Source: Torreya grandis | Lineage: Eukaryota > Streptophyta > Pinopsida > Cupressales > Taxaceae | Reading direction: 5' to 3' | DNA length: 64,000 nucleotides | Assembly (NCBI GenBank): GCA_037957365.1 | Contig: JARHVA010006307.1 | Coordinates: 20,001-84,000 of the forward strand | Shown here: in pieces, positions 36,461-48,344 of the stretch | Layout: each line of letters starts with the position of its first letter | Numbering within the stretch: the stretch's first letter is position 1 | Made by a program: the position numbers and the translations under genes | Notes under the pieces: generated by a model | Database searches by the model: none | Told to the model about the DNA's origin: nothing | The model's input: the letters and a program-made list of their open reading frames with translations, nothing else

Positions 36461-39050
36461 TGTTTGGTTTTGTTGTCAAGACCCATGTTGAATTTTATTG
36501 TTGTAATAGTGCGGCAAAATGATGTACCAACTCTTGCTCAAAAAAATTAAGTGTTGGTTGCAATAGGTGGAAGATAGCTTTGCACTAAAACATCTAACCT
36601 GTAGAGGACAAAATCCAATAAAATGGGTTCAGAACAACCTATATGATGACCTGTACAATATCTTTTTTGTGAATTACTTGAGCATGTGTATTAGTGGTTG
36701 GCTACATATTCAACCCACAAAAGATGAAGCTATAGATAATACTTTAAGGGGATGAAGGAGTGCCTAAAGAGGCTTGAGACCCTAGATGCCACTTGGACTA
36801 GAGTAGTAGATAAATGGTGGCAAGGAACACTAAATGGTTACATGATTGAGTTCATAATTTCAACATATTTGTGCTCTGAGGAAGTAGAGTACTAGTTTTT
36901 GCACAAACCTAGAGGCACATTCATGAAGTAATTCAGTGTAAAGCTCAAAAATCTAATGGTGGATTATGGATTTGAAACTTTTGGGATGGAAGGCTAAAGT
37001 CCTTTTGTGTATGAGTAGTGAAAAGGGGGGAAATGGGATGTGTAGGTAAATTGTAATGGAAGGGGATGAGCAAATTGACACCTAAGAGCTCAAGAAATAG
37101 ACCTATAATAAGATAATACATAGACTGATGGAAGATATGGAACCTGGAAGTGCTGAGAGAACCCATAGTGAGTGGGAAGGGCATGGGGAAGGATCTCTTG
37201 AAATACAATAGCATGATGATGAGAGATAGATTGAAGTGATAGATCAAGCTCAACGCTTGACAGGGGTAGAATTTGTTGGGTTCCTACAGGATTTGGTGAT
37301 TAAAGATATGCTTGATGTGCCTACTCCCTTTGAACCTTGATGCATGCTCACATGCTAGATCCCTCACTTAAAGAAAGTACATAAGTAATAATTGACCTAT
37401 TGACATAGATCTTATATGTTTTACAAACTTGGAGTGTAACTTTGTGATTGAATAAATTATTCCATACCAAGATGTGAGAGTAACTACCTCTAAACCAGTG
37501 GATGCTAGATCACCATAACATAACTTAATCACAAATTTACTGACTCATCTGATGTCAGTGATGCAGAGTGGGCAATAGCCCATAAGAAGTGGTCTGACAC
37601 CACAAGTAGAAAAACACCATCAACATCAATGGTGTTAGCAGTAACAATGGGACTAGTGTTTAACCTAGTTACTGGAGGCATTAGAGGGCCACCACCAAGA
37701 TAGATGCTAGGGGGATAAGGACCTTAGATCATAGTTTCCCCCCATAACAAATCTATTATGAAATGATTATTCACTTGCCAGAGTATCATGGTGTGGAAAT
37801 TCCATAGATCATGTGTTGAAGTATGAACTACAATGGCATGTGTAGGGCATAACCCAATTAGAGTGCAAGGCAACCCAATTTTCAACCACTCTACTTGATC
37901 ATGCCAATAACTAGTACAAAAAAATTGATCTTAACCATGTTATGGTTGAATATAATAACCTAAAGGAGACATTTTTAAAGGAATTTGACATGCTAGAGTT
38001 TGAACAATAGAGCATCATTGCACTCAAAGAGATTACCCAAAGACTCTCAAAAAGCATGTGCTCATATGATGCAAGGTTCAAAACTCTCCTTTCCAAGCTC
38101 CCAAATGATATTCACCCTTCCCATCATGTGTAGTGGTTCATTGGAAGGTTGCTATAGTCATCCTGAAGATCACTTTCCATGAAGACTTTTATAAACCCTC
38201 ATGAAGCATTTGAAGCCATGATCAAATCTGAGGTAGTTGGAAGCACAAATATCAGGATCAACCCTTTTAGGGAGGTTTACATTTCATCTATGGTTTCCCA
38301 ACTCTAAAAGCTCACCACTAGCTCATCATAAGATGTTCAAAGTGGATTATGGTGCATCGACTATGAAGTAGAGGACCATAATAGGAATAAATGCCCATGA
38401 AGGAATGTGCACACCTTACTTCTAAGCTATGAAGTCTATCAAGATGTGCATGATGTTCAAAACTACCCATTATCGCAATGCTCTATCCAAGTCAACACAA
38501 CCATCTATTATTGATTTTATGATGCCTACACCCATACCATAACTGATTATTGAGTGATCAACGAGATGCACAAAAACATGAAAAAAGGTGCAAGGTAGGC
38601 CACTACAGTAGTCAGAGGGTAGGCTAACCAAAGAAATGAGGGCTATGGCCAACAAAATACACATCTTGGGATGCAACAAGGTGCTAGAGGGTGAGGTGGA
38701 GGATGAGGTGGTAGAAGGTTCCCACCATGCTCATGTTATAAGTGTGGATCAACAGAAAATTATCAGTATAACTACCCTACACATCCCACATGTGTGTATT
38801 ATCAAGTGTACCATAAGGTTGAATAATTCTCTAAATTCTACAAATATTTGACCCAAGGTAGGCCTAACATAAATAAGGGCACAAAAATAATTAGGCACAA
38901 GCCAACAATGGAGAAGTGGACCCTAAAGGCACAACAAACCTATGAAAATACAATCAAGGTTCAAATGAATACTCACAGTGGATTCACCACTCAGTCATCA
39001 GTTGTGCCAATACCTAAGTTACACTTATAATATGGGGATAAGGGTCGTAC
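36461..39050 (+). pseudogene. Gag region of the 14.3-kb element (relic)
   Basis: After a leader of about 1.2 kb, a capsid-like stretch is readable at 37,770-38,290: LPEYHGVEIP, VMVEYNNLKETFLKEFDMLE, RFKTLLSKLPNDIHPSHHV, then NPHEAFEAMIKSEVV. A nucleocapsid zinc knuckle lies at about 38,725-38,800 and reads PPCSCYKCGSTENYQYNYP. Its first two Cys are kept, while the His and last Cys have become Asn and Tyr. A 62-codon frame at 36,567-36,755 has no family motif. Many stops interrupt the region. Confidence 0.7.
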
Positions 39051-39379
39051 TAAGTGCATAACATGACCTGAACCCAAAGTTGTACCTTATCTAAACCCAG
39101 CATGTCAAAAAGATGTATTATAGCAGGCCATGAGTGTAATCCAAAACCTATAAGGGGAGCTCCAATTGGTGCAAGATATAGAATCATAGACTTTAAACTC
39201 CTAAAAGAAGCAAGATAGCCATGAGATGGAAATACAATAATTAAATGAGATCCTCTGCCTCCTACAAACAAAGGGAATGTTTCCCTTATTGAAGAACTTG
39301 CTTGTGGAGCATACAGGATAAAATAAAGTTGAAGTCATTGTGTCACACATGGAGAGGGCATGAAAATTTTGACGTACAC

Positions 39380-39770
39380 ATAATGTGGAGTATGACCAAG
39401 AACTCCTCATGAGTTCCACTATTGATGGATGGTCTATTTGTGAGGTCCTTGTAGACACAGGTGTCAAGGTCAACATCTTGACCAAGAATGCCTGGGAGAA
39501 AATGGGTAGGCTAACTTTGAGGCCTTCCCCTCATGTGCTTTTCATGGCTAATAAGACCTAGGCACAACTAATCAAAAATTTTAAGATCATAGTTATAGAT
39601 ATTATGGGCAAATAATTCTATGCTAACTTTGAAGTAATCAAGTTAGTAGAATAAGACAACTACCTGATGCTTCTAGGAAGACCATGGTGTTATGTGAATA
39701 ACATAGATATGTGTTTTAAGATGTGTTATATGATATTTAAGAAAGCAAAGGAGAGGGTAGTTATACCCCT
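39380..39770 (+). pseudogene. Aspartic protease of the 14.3-kb element (relic)
   Basis: The frame reads STIDGWSICEVLVDTGVKVN, then ILTKNAWEKMGR and LRPSPHVLFMANKT. The DTG active-site triplet is intact at 39,454-39,462 and is followed by the expected hydrophobic NIL. A second hydrophobic block (YLMLLGRPWCYVNN) lies near 39,660-39,700, matching the ILGRPW(L/F) flap end of plant Ty3/gypsy proteases. It is separated from the first block by two stops. Confidence 0.8.
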
Positions 39771-39959
39771 CTCATAGGACCAAGTAACCCCTTATGTTGA
39801 GAGTGTAGACCTCGAAGATGAGATCAACCACATATATAACATCATGGTGTAAGTCACTAAGATGCTAGACCCCAATGATCAAGGAGTGCTTTCTTGAGAA
39901 GATGGGAAATCAATCGTAGATACCACTAATGTTGCTTATAAATGATGGGTTGAGGAAGC

Positions 39960-40990
39960 ATATGAGACCACTAATTGAAGGTGTCACTTGGTGTGCATAA
40001 AGGCACCAAAACTAGTGAAGATAGGCTGGGTCCAGATTGATCACACTTTGAAAAGATGGGTCCTTTGTGCCAAGAAGAAGGAAAAGAGAGTGTTTTTCCT
40101 TAGTAAGGGAAAACTGGTGGTTCTTCCAAGATATGAGGGGAGAAATATAATGGAAGATTATGTCCAAGACCACAAATCATGCATCCCAAAAAAGGTGGAT
40201 ATAATGGGTGCACTGGTGTATACATTGAAGAGCATTGTCGCTCATTGGTGGGCAGTGCAAAGGCCTAGCTTACCAACATGGCAAGATGTGAAGGCAACCA
40301 TTTGCATTAGATTCAAAAAGAGCAAAGAGGACTTGGACATCCCAACCTACTTTGGAAATTCTAACCCTATATTGCATGTGCACCTTTATGAAGAAATGTG
40401 GACTATCTATGGGGAAATGCCCCAAGGAATCTATGGGTGCATGCATGGTACATTGTCAATGAGATGCATCATGAGATATCCAATTGGGATGCAATTAAGG
40501 AGTAGTTTGTTCACAAATCCTTTTCTTCACAAAACCTTGAGTTGATTGAGCCACTATAGGTAGTTTGAAGGTCAGTGTTTGAGGACACTACAATAGTGGA
40601 AGAGTACCTAAAATACATGTTTGATGAAAAGGGGTTGGTGCTCCCAACTTTATTTGAAGAACAAACCCTTAATAGTGATTATATTGATGAAGATGACAAA
40701 ATATGGAAGGCACGTAACTAGAAGATCTTGATAGGAAAAAGAAAGTTAGTGCACCAAGTTGAGGACTACAACCTAGAAGAAGAAGACCCTACCCATCTTT
40801 GGATAGAAATAACTGAGGGCAGAAGATAAGTTGAGGATTTGCATTAGGAAAAGAATGAGCCCTACCATGCACAACTAAAAACTATAAAGGTAGATATCAA
40901 CTCAAAAGGGGAACCAAAAAATGCTACTCTATGCACCTATTGGTTTGACACAAAGATGGTACATAGTATTGATCTCCTGAAGGACTTCTA
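39960..40990 (+). pseudogene. Second gag-like (capsid) module between protease and RT
   Basis: A 185-codon open frame at 39,988-40,545 contains TLKSIVAHWWAVQRPSLPTW, then QDVKATICIRF. This fits the AxxWW...TWxxFKxxxxxRF core of the plant retrotransposon gag family. After a frameshift, 40,430-40,560 reads WVHAWYIVNEMHHEISNWDA, then FVHKSFSSQN, another capsid-like WY...W...F pattern. The region then runs into VDINSKGEPKNATLCTYWF and DLLKDF...LYPWNYIDMKG, the usual lead-in to RT in this lineage. It is 3' of the protease, whereas gag normally lies 5'. Identification is by motif reading only. Confidence 0.55.
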
Positions 40991-41760
40991 AGACTTGTAC
41001 CCTTGGAACTATATAGACATGAAAGGCACACACACCTCCCTTGGGAAGATGAGCATCAAGTTATTTTATGGTGTAATACCTGTCAAGAAGCAACCTTATT
41101 GGATGAACCCTAATCTTCATGCCAATGTGAAAACTAAGATTGATAATATGTTAGCCATAGGCATCATCTACTCTGTGCAAGAATCTAAATGGGTTATCTC
41201 TATGGTCATCAACATTAAGAAGTATGGGCATATCTAGATTTGTGTCGACTATATATTATTGAACACTACCTGCATCACTGACCCAATTCCAACTTTGTTC
41301 ATCAATGAAGTCTTAGATGTTGTCTTAGGTTGTGAGACATACACTTTCATTGATGGGTTCTCAGGATACCATCAAGTCCAAATTGAGGAGGAAGACAAGC
41401 CTAAAACTACCTTTACGATAGAATGGGGTTGTTTCACATACAACATGATGCCCTTTGGACTGAAGAATGTACCAATCATATTCTCTTGAGTGATGATCAC
41501 CACTTTTAAAGACTTCATTCACAAGTTCCTCCAATTGTACTTAGATAATTAGATAGTGTATGGATTATTGAAGGATCACTATGACAACTTATACCTGATG
41601 TTTGATAGGTGCAAGTAACTACATATTTCTCTAAACTTCAAGAAGTGTGTTTTCACAACACCATTTGGCACTTTCCTCGAGCACATCATCTTCAAGTATG
41701 GTCTACTAAATGATCTAGTAAAGATTGTAATCATCCTTCAGCTTTAGACTCCAATGACTT
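40991..41760 (+). pseudogene. Reverse transcriptase of the 14.3-kb element (relic)
   Basis: Two open stretches, 40,995-41,237 and 41,259-41,489, cover the RT fingers and palm. The first has PVKKQPYWMNPNLHANVKTK and MLAIGIIYSVQESKWVISMV. The second has YTFIDGFSGYHQVQI, TIEWGCFTYNMMPFGLKNVP. The catalytic block near 41,537-41,550 reads YLDN, with the second Asp replaced by Asn, and is followed by a stop. Downstream LNFKKCVFTTPFGTFL is the expected next block. Confidence 0.9.
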
Positions 41761-42340
41761 AGAAAGATGTTCACACATTTATTGGACACTATGGGTACTA
41801 AAGAAAGTTCATAACGAACTATGCCAAGATCATAGCACTGCTAAAAGAGCTCTTGTAAAAGGATGGCCCATTCTATTGGGGTGCAGTGCAAGATGTATAT
41901 GAGACCCTAAAGCTCAAACTAGCAAGTTTACCAATATTAAAATTTCCTAATTAGACAACTCTATTCCATGTCCATGTCAATGCATTTGGTACTACGATTG
42001 GTGCCATTATGATGCAACTAGGTGAAGGAAAAATGGACCATCCCATTTATTTTGCAAGTAGAAAACTCATCAGGTAGAGCATAACTACACCATAATTGAG
42101 CATGAGGTGATTATCATGGTCTATGTCCTATAAAAGTTTCAGTAGTACTTATTAGTGACCCTTTCATCTTCTTCATTAATCACAAGGAACTTAAGTACCT
42201 AGTGAACAAGCTCATTTTCCATGGGCATATTTGTCGATGGATTGTTTTATTTCAAGTGTTATAATTATATATTGTAGTAAAACCTAGAAAGCAAAACTTG
42301 AGCCTAGACCATCTATCCCATACCAAATTTGGTGATGTGA
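41761..42340 (+). pseudogene. RNase H of the 14.3-kb element (relic)
   Basis: The stretch reads FHVHVNAFGTTIGAIMMQLG, MDHPIYFASRKLI, then in other frames blocks matching YALQKFxxYLL and DHxALKYLVNKP, ending with VVKPRKQNLSLDHLSHTKFG. The first catalytic Asp (usually HVDAS) is Asn. Confidence 0.85.
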
Positions 42341-42429
42341 TAGTGCCTATTGAAGATGATATGCCTGATGCACAATTTTATAGGGTCTAGCACATCCCAA
42401 AAGACTTGGCATAGATCATTATATTTCTG

Positions 42430-43640
42430 ACATTTAGATCTATGCCATAGACTATGATGACTAAGGAGAAGAAGCAACTCATAGTTTGTGCTACCCCTTT
42501 TCAACTCATTGGTGAGGAACTATACAAGTTAAGCCATAATGAGGTCATACACTGATGTGTCTTAGAACACAAATGGGACTCATTCTTATAGGAGGCTCAC
42601 GAGGGTATTATTAGATGCCATTATGCTAGAGATGTTATAGTGTGAAAGACATTGTAATTAGGCTTGTGGTGGAGAACTCTATTTCAAAATGTGAAATATT
42701 TCACCAAGGTATGTGACATCTACTATTGCACAAAAAATCCCAACCATTGGGATGAGATGTATTTCATCCCCATCCTTTTCCAAGCACAATTTGAAAAATA
42801 GGCCATTGAATTTATTGGTCCTATTACTCCTATTGCAAGGTGCACAAGCACATGATATATTTTGGCTACCACAGATTACTTCACCAAATGGGTCAAGGCA
42901 GCACTAACTAAATATTGCATAGTTACCACCACAAGAAGGTTTATTTGGGAGAACATCATTAGTCATTATGGATGTCTGCTTAGTTTGACTAGCAACTGAG
43001 GTGTGAACTTCATCAATGAAACCATGTATATCCTACTAACTGAATACATGGTGGCATACCATAAAATGGTACCTTATCATCCCCAAGAAAATGGCACCAC
43101 TAAGGCATTCAATAAGATATTGTGGATGTGCCTCCTAAATATATACTATTTTAGTCAAAAAGATTGGGATGGCCAAGTGTTAGTAGTATTGTGGGCCTAT
43201 CACACCATGTATAAGTACCTGAATAAGGCTACACCATTTCAACTAGTGTTTGGTGTAGAGGTAGTTTTACCCATGGAGTTCATAGTGCCCTCATTATTCA
43301 TTGCATGTATTGGTTGATTGGATGACCAAGAATATTTGAGTGCACAACTAGAAGACCTAGAGCACTTGGACAAGACATGTACCTAAGTAAGATGGAGCCA
43401 AAAAATAGAAAAGGTGTGCTAAAATCTCTGGCATAATAAGCACATCAAGTACAAGGTACTTATTGGAGGAGCATTGGTCTTGTTATATGACTCCAAATAC
43501 CTCAATCACCCAATCAAGTTGTAGATTAGGTGGATGGGACCTTATGTCATCCACAACATATTGGACATTGACACATGTAAACTATACATGTTGACAAGTG
43601 AATGCTCCCTAGGCATTTCAATGGAAATATATTGAAGCCC
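42430..43640 (+). pseudogene. Integrase of the 14.3-kb element (relic)
   Basis: The zinc-binding region lies at 42,540-42,730, with EAHEGIIRCHYARDV, LWWRTLFQNVKYFTKVCDIY. The core lies at 42,790-43,110, with FIGPITPIARC, TTDYFTKWVKAAL, then a stop where the second Asp of SDRG should be (SLTSN-stop-GVNFINET). PYHPQENGTTKAFNKIL follows, with Lys where the catalytic Glu is expected (usually GTVEAFNKIL). The stretch at 43,003-43,317 is the longest open frame and ends LVFGVEVVLPMEFIVPSLFI. A C-terminal part continues to about 43,630. Confidence 0.9.
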
Positions 43641-44990
43641 TATAGCCACTAAGATGGCACTTATGCCATCAAATACTGACTTATTGATCACAATTCAGTT
43701 ACTTTTTATTGACCATAATAAAATTTTGTGTAAACTAAATCTTTCCTTATGTTTGTTTTGTTTGTGTGGTAAATCAGTGGGGCACTTTCAAGCCCATATG
43801 AGAATTATTCTGGTAGTTACATGTATAAATCCAATTGGGTGAGTCAAGCATGGATACTCTTTAAGCCCCTAAGGCTAGACACCTAAGTTTTTGGGTGCTT
43901 GAAGTTACCAGATTCAAAAAGATGTAACTATAAGTTGACAAAAGGAGGTGTATAAGATGCTAGTGTGCAATAAACTAGAGAATGAAGCACTGGATGACCA
44001 ATGCAATAATTTGTATGGGTAGGGAAGCCCAAAAAAAGACATGAAAGTGTAGATATATCAACCAAGAAAGAGAGACGTGCTTGGAAAGGAAGTGTAGCAC
44101 TAAGGAGAGATGGAATCGAGGAAGTTGAATCATACACATGTGAAGAACTACACTAGGGTGCCATAAGAAGGGTGAAGGTCACACCACAATGAACAAAGCA
44201 TAATAAAAAGATCATCAAGATAGCTGGTACCCACCCAATGGTTGGTGGGAAGTGATCGTTTGAATCACCTGTCACTTCACTGAATACATTGTTAAGAAAA
44301 TTTAATGCAGTGATGGTGGAGGCACAAAGATCCATAATAAATAGAATATGGTAGTGAATTTTTGTGGATTTCATGGGTTTATCATATTTAAATAGATATA
44401 CACACTACCATGTCATTACTCACCAGCTATTAATGAGGTAGCTAAAATTAAGGTATAAAGAGGTGAATGACAAACTTTGACAGGTTTCAAACCTTGTGTG
44501 AATTTGAACCTAAAGACAAAGCCGAACCAAAGCCAAAGCCAATCAAACCATAAAAAAACTACAATAGTGAAAACTAGAGCATCTATATCCCCCAAGCGAG
44601 AATGGTTGAACCATGATATAAATTGCATTCCACTTTGAATTGGAAAGGAGGCAAGTGGAGAGAGATTAAAAGAGAAACTATGTAGTAGGAATTCTACAAG
44701 ATGTTGAGGTTGCCATTAATGGTGCACGAAGCTCAAGAACCGAATACACAATCATAGTTTCCATGACTATGAGGTAGTGCTAAATAAGATTAAGGGATTC
44801 AGAAAGATCAACCGATTGCACTTTAATAATAGCCAGCTCAAAATGAGCAAAAAATGATTAAGTCTAGGTCTGCCACAGGTGCAAAAGGATGCCAAGAAGG
44901 CATGGATGGTAAAAGAATAAACCACTACAAATAAAGAGGCACAACTGGTAAAAGGAGACAACATCATAATTGTAGACCCATAAGTGCTAA
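43641..44990 (+). other. Spacer between integrase and the extra 3' ORF relic
   Basis: No domain is recognised. Some long minus-strand frames exist only because the plus strand is purine-rich. Confidence 0.4.
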
Positions 44991-47900
44991 ACTTTCTTAT
45001 AGAGAGATGTAGTTCCCCCCAAGGTCATATTGGGGGAGAAACGGGTATCCTTTACACACATGTACAGATTGAAGGAGTACAACCATCAAATGCCTAGCAA
45101 CATGCAAGAACTCAACTAGGACTGGATGGTTGATACAAGGATAAAGATGAAGGTGGGTGTAGCAATATTCAATGTCTCCATCCAAGATAAGTTGTCAACA
45201 ACAGGCATGGCCCAATTGTATGAGCTGCTAAGTTTTGGTAAGCTGGAGGAATTGGTGTAATTCTTCTTCTTGTGCATCCATGCTGATCACTTCTATTTTT
45301 TTGGGGGTGCATACAGATCTCAACATACCTCATCAGTAGAATCATAGGGCTCCCAAGCACAGGGGAAGACATATACCAAATGATGGAGGATGATGTGAAG
45401 GTGGAGAGGGTTGTGAAACTCCTGGGCTACTACAAGGTAAGGTTTGCATTCCCTATTAAGGATACATAAGACCCAAGCACAAGGGCCACAATGTGTTTGG
45501 TTAACTCCATGCTATGCCCCAATGGATGGTAGTCCAACATCAATAAGGCCTACTTGTTCATCGCCCACCACATGACATAAGGGGAAAAATTCAACATTTC
45601 CAAATTTATTGCAAAGGAGATTATTAAGAATGCACTAGAGTGCCACAAGGTGCACAAGACTTTTAGGTGCAGATCCATGATGATATTAATTATGATGGAA
45701 GATATTTGCATGCCATATGGTGATGGTGAAGATGCCAATATATGGGTGTTCCCACTCCACAATGACTAGCTTCTCCTAAAAGTACAAGATGAGAGTACAA
45801 GGGTGGTGTGATAGGTATATTGAGGCTTGTAGGATTGAATGGCACATCTCGTAGGAGTTCCCCCAACATACAGTAGGAATGGAGACCTTCATCGTAATGT
45901 AACATTTCTATGTAGCACACCTAGTGCTCATAGATGGAAACCTGTTTAGTTGGCTCGGTTGGCTCAAATTACCTTATGCATTTTCTACCAGATATTACAT
46001 GGCAACGCTCAAGAGGATACTGAATGCATAACAACTAGAGATCCCAATGAAAATCATGGATCAAGAAAGGAGCAGGTTAAGGTACCAGTATGTATGACTC
46101 AGAGTAAAGGATATTAAGGATGAGGAGGATGACTCTAATAGAATGGACCTCCATCCCCTCCATAAGGAAATAATAACTAGGTGCATTTTCAACCTCTATT
46201 ACGATATGAAGTCATGTAAAAAGGGCATCGATCCTGAGAAAGATGATGATTACTTCCTTATGATCGGTGATGAAGGGAAGACAGTGACAAAGATGTAGGA
46301 GATGACCCTCCAGAAGAAGTGGGGAGAAACACTTGAGGAGATTGAAGAGTGCGTCAAGTTAAAAAATGCCTTTGATGAACAAGTGACACTTCCAACTCCC
46401 AGTAAGCATGTAACCTTCATGGCAGAGACTGCTTCCTCTAGTAAGAAGTAGAAAAAGAAGTCTAAGGGATCTGTTGCATTCTTAACTATAACTCTAGTAG
46501 AAATGGAAAAGAAAGAGAACTTTGTGCCTAGGATGGAGGAAGAAACTGAGGAAGGAGGAGCAGGGACTTACATCATGAAAGTCAAAGAGGAAGAGGAGCC
46601 CAATGCCAAGGATATACAGGAGGTCCTCTGAAGCAACACAACTTTCATGCTTGAAGAAGTAGAGGAGCCGATGAGCTCCTTATCTAGAAAATAACCCTCC
46701 ACATCACCTTTGTAAATAGAAGAAGAGAAGAGAAGGGTGTGGAAGAAAATGGGCCTTATAGAGGAGGATATTGAGAAGGTGTTGACACTTGAAGAGAAGT
46801 GTAGACTGACCCAAGAAAAAGTAGAGGCCAAAGAAGAGAAAAAGACCAAGAAGGTTCTCACAAGCATGGGACCAGCCATTGAAGCATGCAAGAAAGTTCC
46901 CAATACACTCACCAAGAATGTATAAGAAGTTGCATAAGAGACACACCTAATTAGTGAAAGGGTGCCTAAAGAAAAAGAAGGTGATACTATCACCTCAAAA
47001 TAACAAATAGAGACTGTAGCAAAACCCCAAAAAAAATAAGGCAATGCTAGCACTAATGGGATTAATGTGGAGATAAAAATTTAGAAGCCTCAAGAAGAGG
47101 AATTAGATGAAGGTGAAAATTCCAAGGAAGAAGCCCCTAAGGAATAAGCAAAAAATTCCTTTGAGGAAAGCACTAAAGAGAGCGGTGGCACCAGTGAAGA
47201 GGAAGGAGAAAAAATAGAGGTGGCCATTATCGACAAGGATGAATAGGAACTGAGCATAAGAGAGAGGGCATAGAAGGGATTAGAGGATGAAGACCTCTAT
47301 ATGTTTTCCACCATACCCCCCTAAGTTGCCACAACTAGGATGTGCAAATAACTTATGTTTACATTTGATCATTACATTAATGAGCCTCACTTTGAGGCGC
47401 CTAGAATGACCATTTTGGGCACAAAATAACTTGAATAAGGGCATGACTCCCTCCTCATAAACCCTCACACCATGAACCTAGTTTTGTTTGGGAATGCACT
47501 TATTAGAATGGCCACTGAAGTCACATGCATAAATATCATCAATGATGGTAGGGCAAGAAAATGCAAGAAGCTATGTAAAGAAGCTAAAGATGAAGTGTAG
47601 GCCACCAAATTTAAGCTATAATAGTTATGTGAGTGCATAGAGGTGGCCAAACCATCCCTTTTGGTCAGTTTTGATACTTTGAACTTCTCTGAGGTTGTTA
47701 AGATCTGTGTGCTAGTGGAGTAGATGATCCCAAGGATGAAACTTGAGTCGACATAAGAAGAAGAGGAAGAAGATCCCTACACCATGCTATAAAAGGAGTT
47801 TTTTGATAAGCTCGAAGAGGTATAAGACCTCTTTACAAAGCTATAGGAGGACATAGATGTAATCGATGTCATCTTCTTGAGCTTCTCAAACCAAGTGTCA

Positions 47901-48330
47901 ATCATAAATACGTGCCTAAAGTAGGTAAAAAAGGAGAAGGAGAAGCTGATGGTGCAGGTGTACTCAATGAGTAAATCAGAGTGTGCACATCTCATGGGGA
48001 ATGTCAATGCGTTAATCACCTAGATTAAGGACCATGAGAAAAACTTGGAAGCACTCTTTCATACAATACGAACCAAGGCCTACAAGTAAGGAACAATCCT
48101 AGAGAAGAGTGTGACTAAGGCTAAGGCAAATGTAGAGGCCTTCAGAAGGAGTTGGAAAAGACCGACATGATTAAACTTAGTGCTACCTTCATTGAAATAG
48201 ATAGTATTGCTAAAGAAATCAAGTTTGTCATTAAAGGATTTGAAGACTTCAACATCGAGCTTAAGGAGAGCATGCCCAAGTTCTATGCCCCAAAGACCTT
48301 AGCAGCCTAGTCCAAGGATGGACTATAAAT
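44991..48330 (+). pseudogene. Extra coding relic downstream of integrase in the 14.3-kb element
   Basis: The plus strand keeps a long coherent but broken reading. At 45,320-45,770 one frame gives TYLISRIIGLPSTGEDIYQM, VERVVKLLGYYKVRFAFPIK, TRATMCLVNSMLCPNGW, KFNISKFIAKEIIKNALECH and DICMPYGDGEDANIW. This layout (GxPxxGEDIY, then a helical domain ending MPYG) resembles the 'putative plant transposon protein' type of region found in extra or first ORFs of some plant Ty3/gypsy elements. From 46,280 to 48,300 the frame becomes very Glu/Lys-rich (KVKEEEEPNAKDIQ, EEKCRLTQEKVEAKEEKKTK) with heptad-like spacing, suggesting coiled coil. It ends just before the purine tract. Function unknown. Confidence 0.6.
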
Positions 48331-48335
48331 TTTGT

Positions 48336-48344
48336 ATGGGGAAA
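48336..48344 (+). other. Polypurine tract of the 14.3-kb element
   Basis: ATGGGGAAA lies directly before TGTTGGGTCCC, the start of the 3' LTR, which is the expected place for plus-strand priming. One T interrupts the upstream side. Confidence 0.75.

Noticed and set aside
36461..36485. Primer-binding site of the 14.3-kb element
   Set aside because: The sequence after the 5' LTR contains TGG, but I could not match it to the 3' end of any plant tRNA with confidence.
46568..47053. 161-codon minus-strand frame rich in Ser, Leu and Phe
   Set aside because: It is the complement of the Glu/Lys-rich coding relic on the plus strand, whose purine-rich codons rarely give stops on the opposite strand. 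It has no motif of its own.
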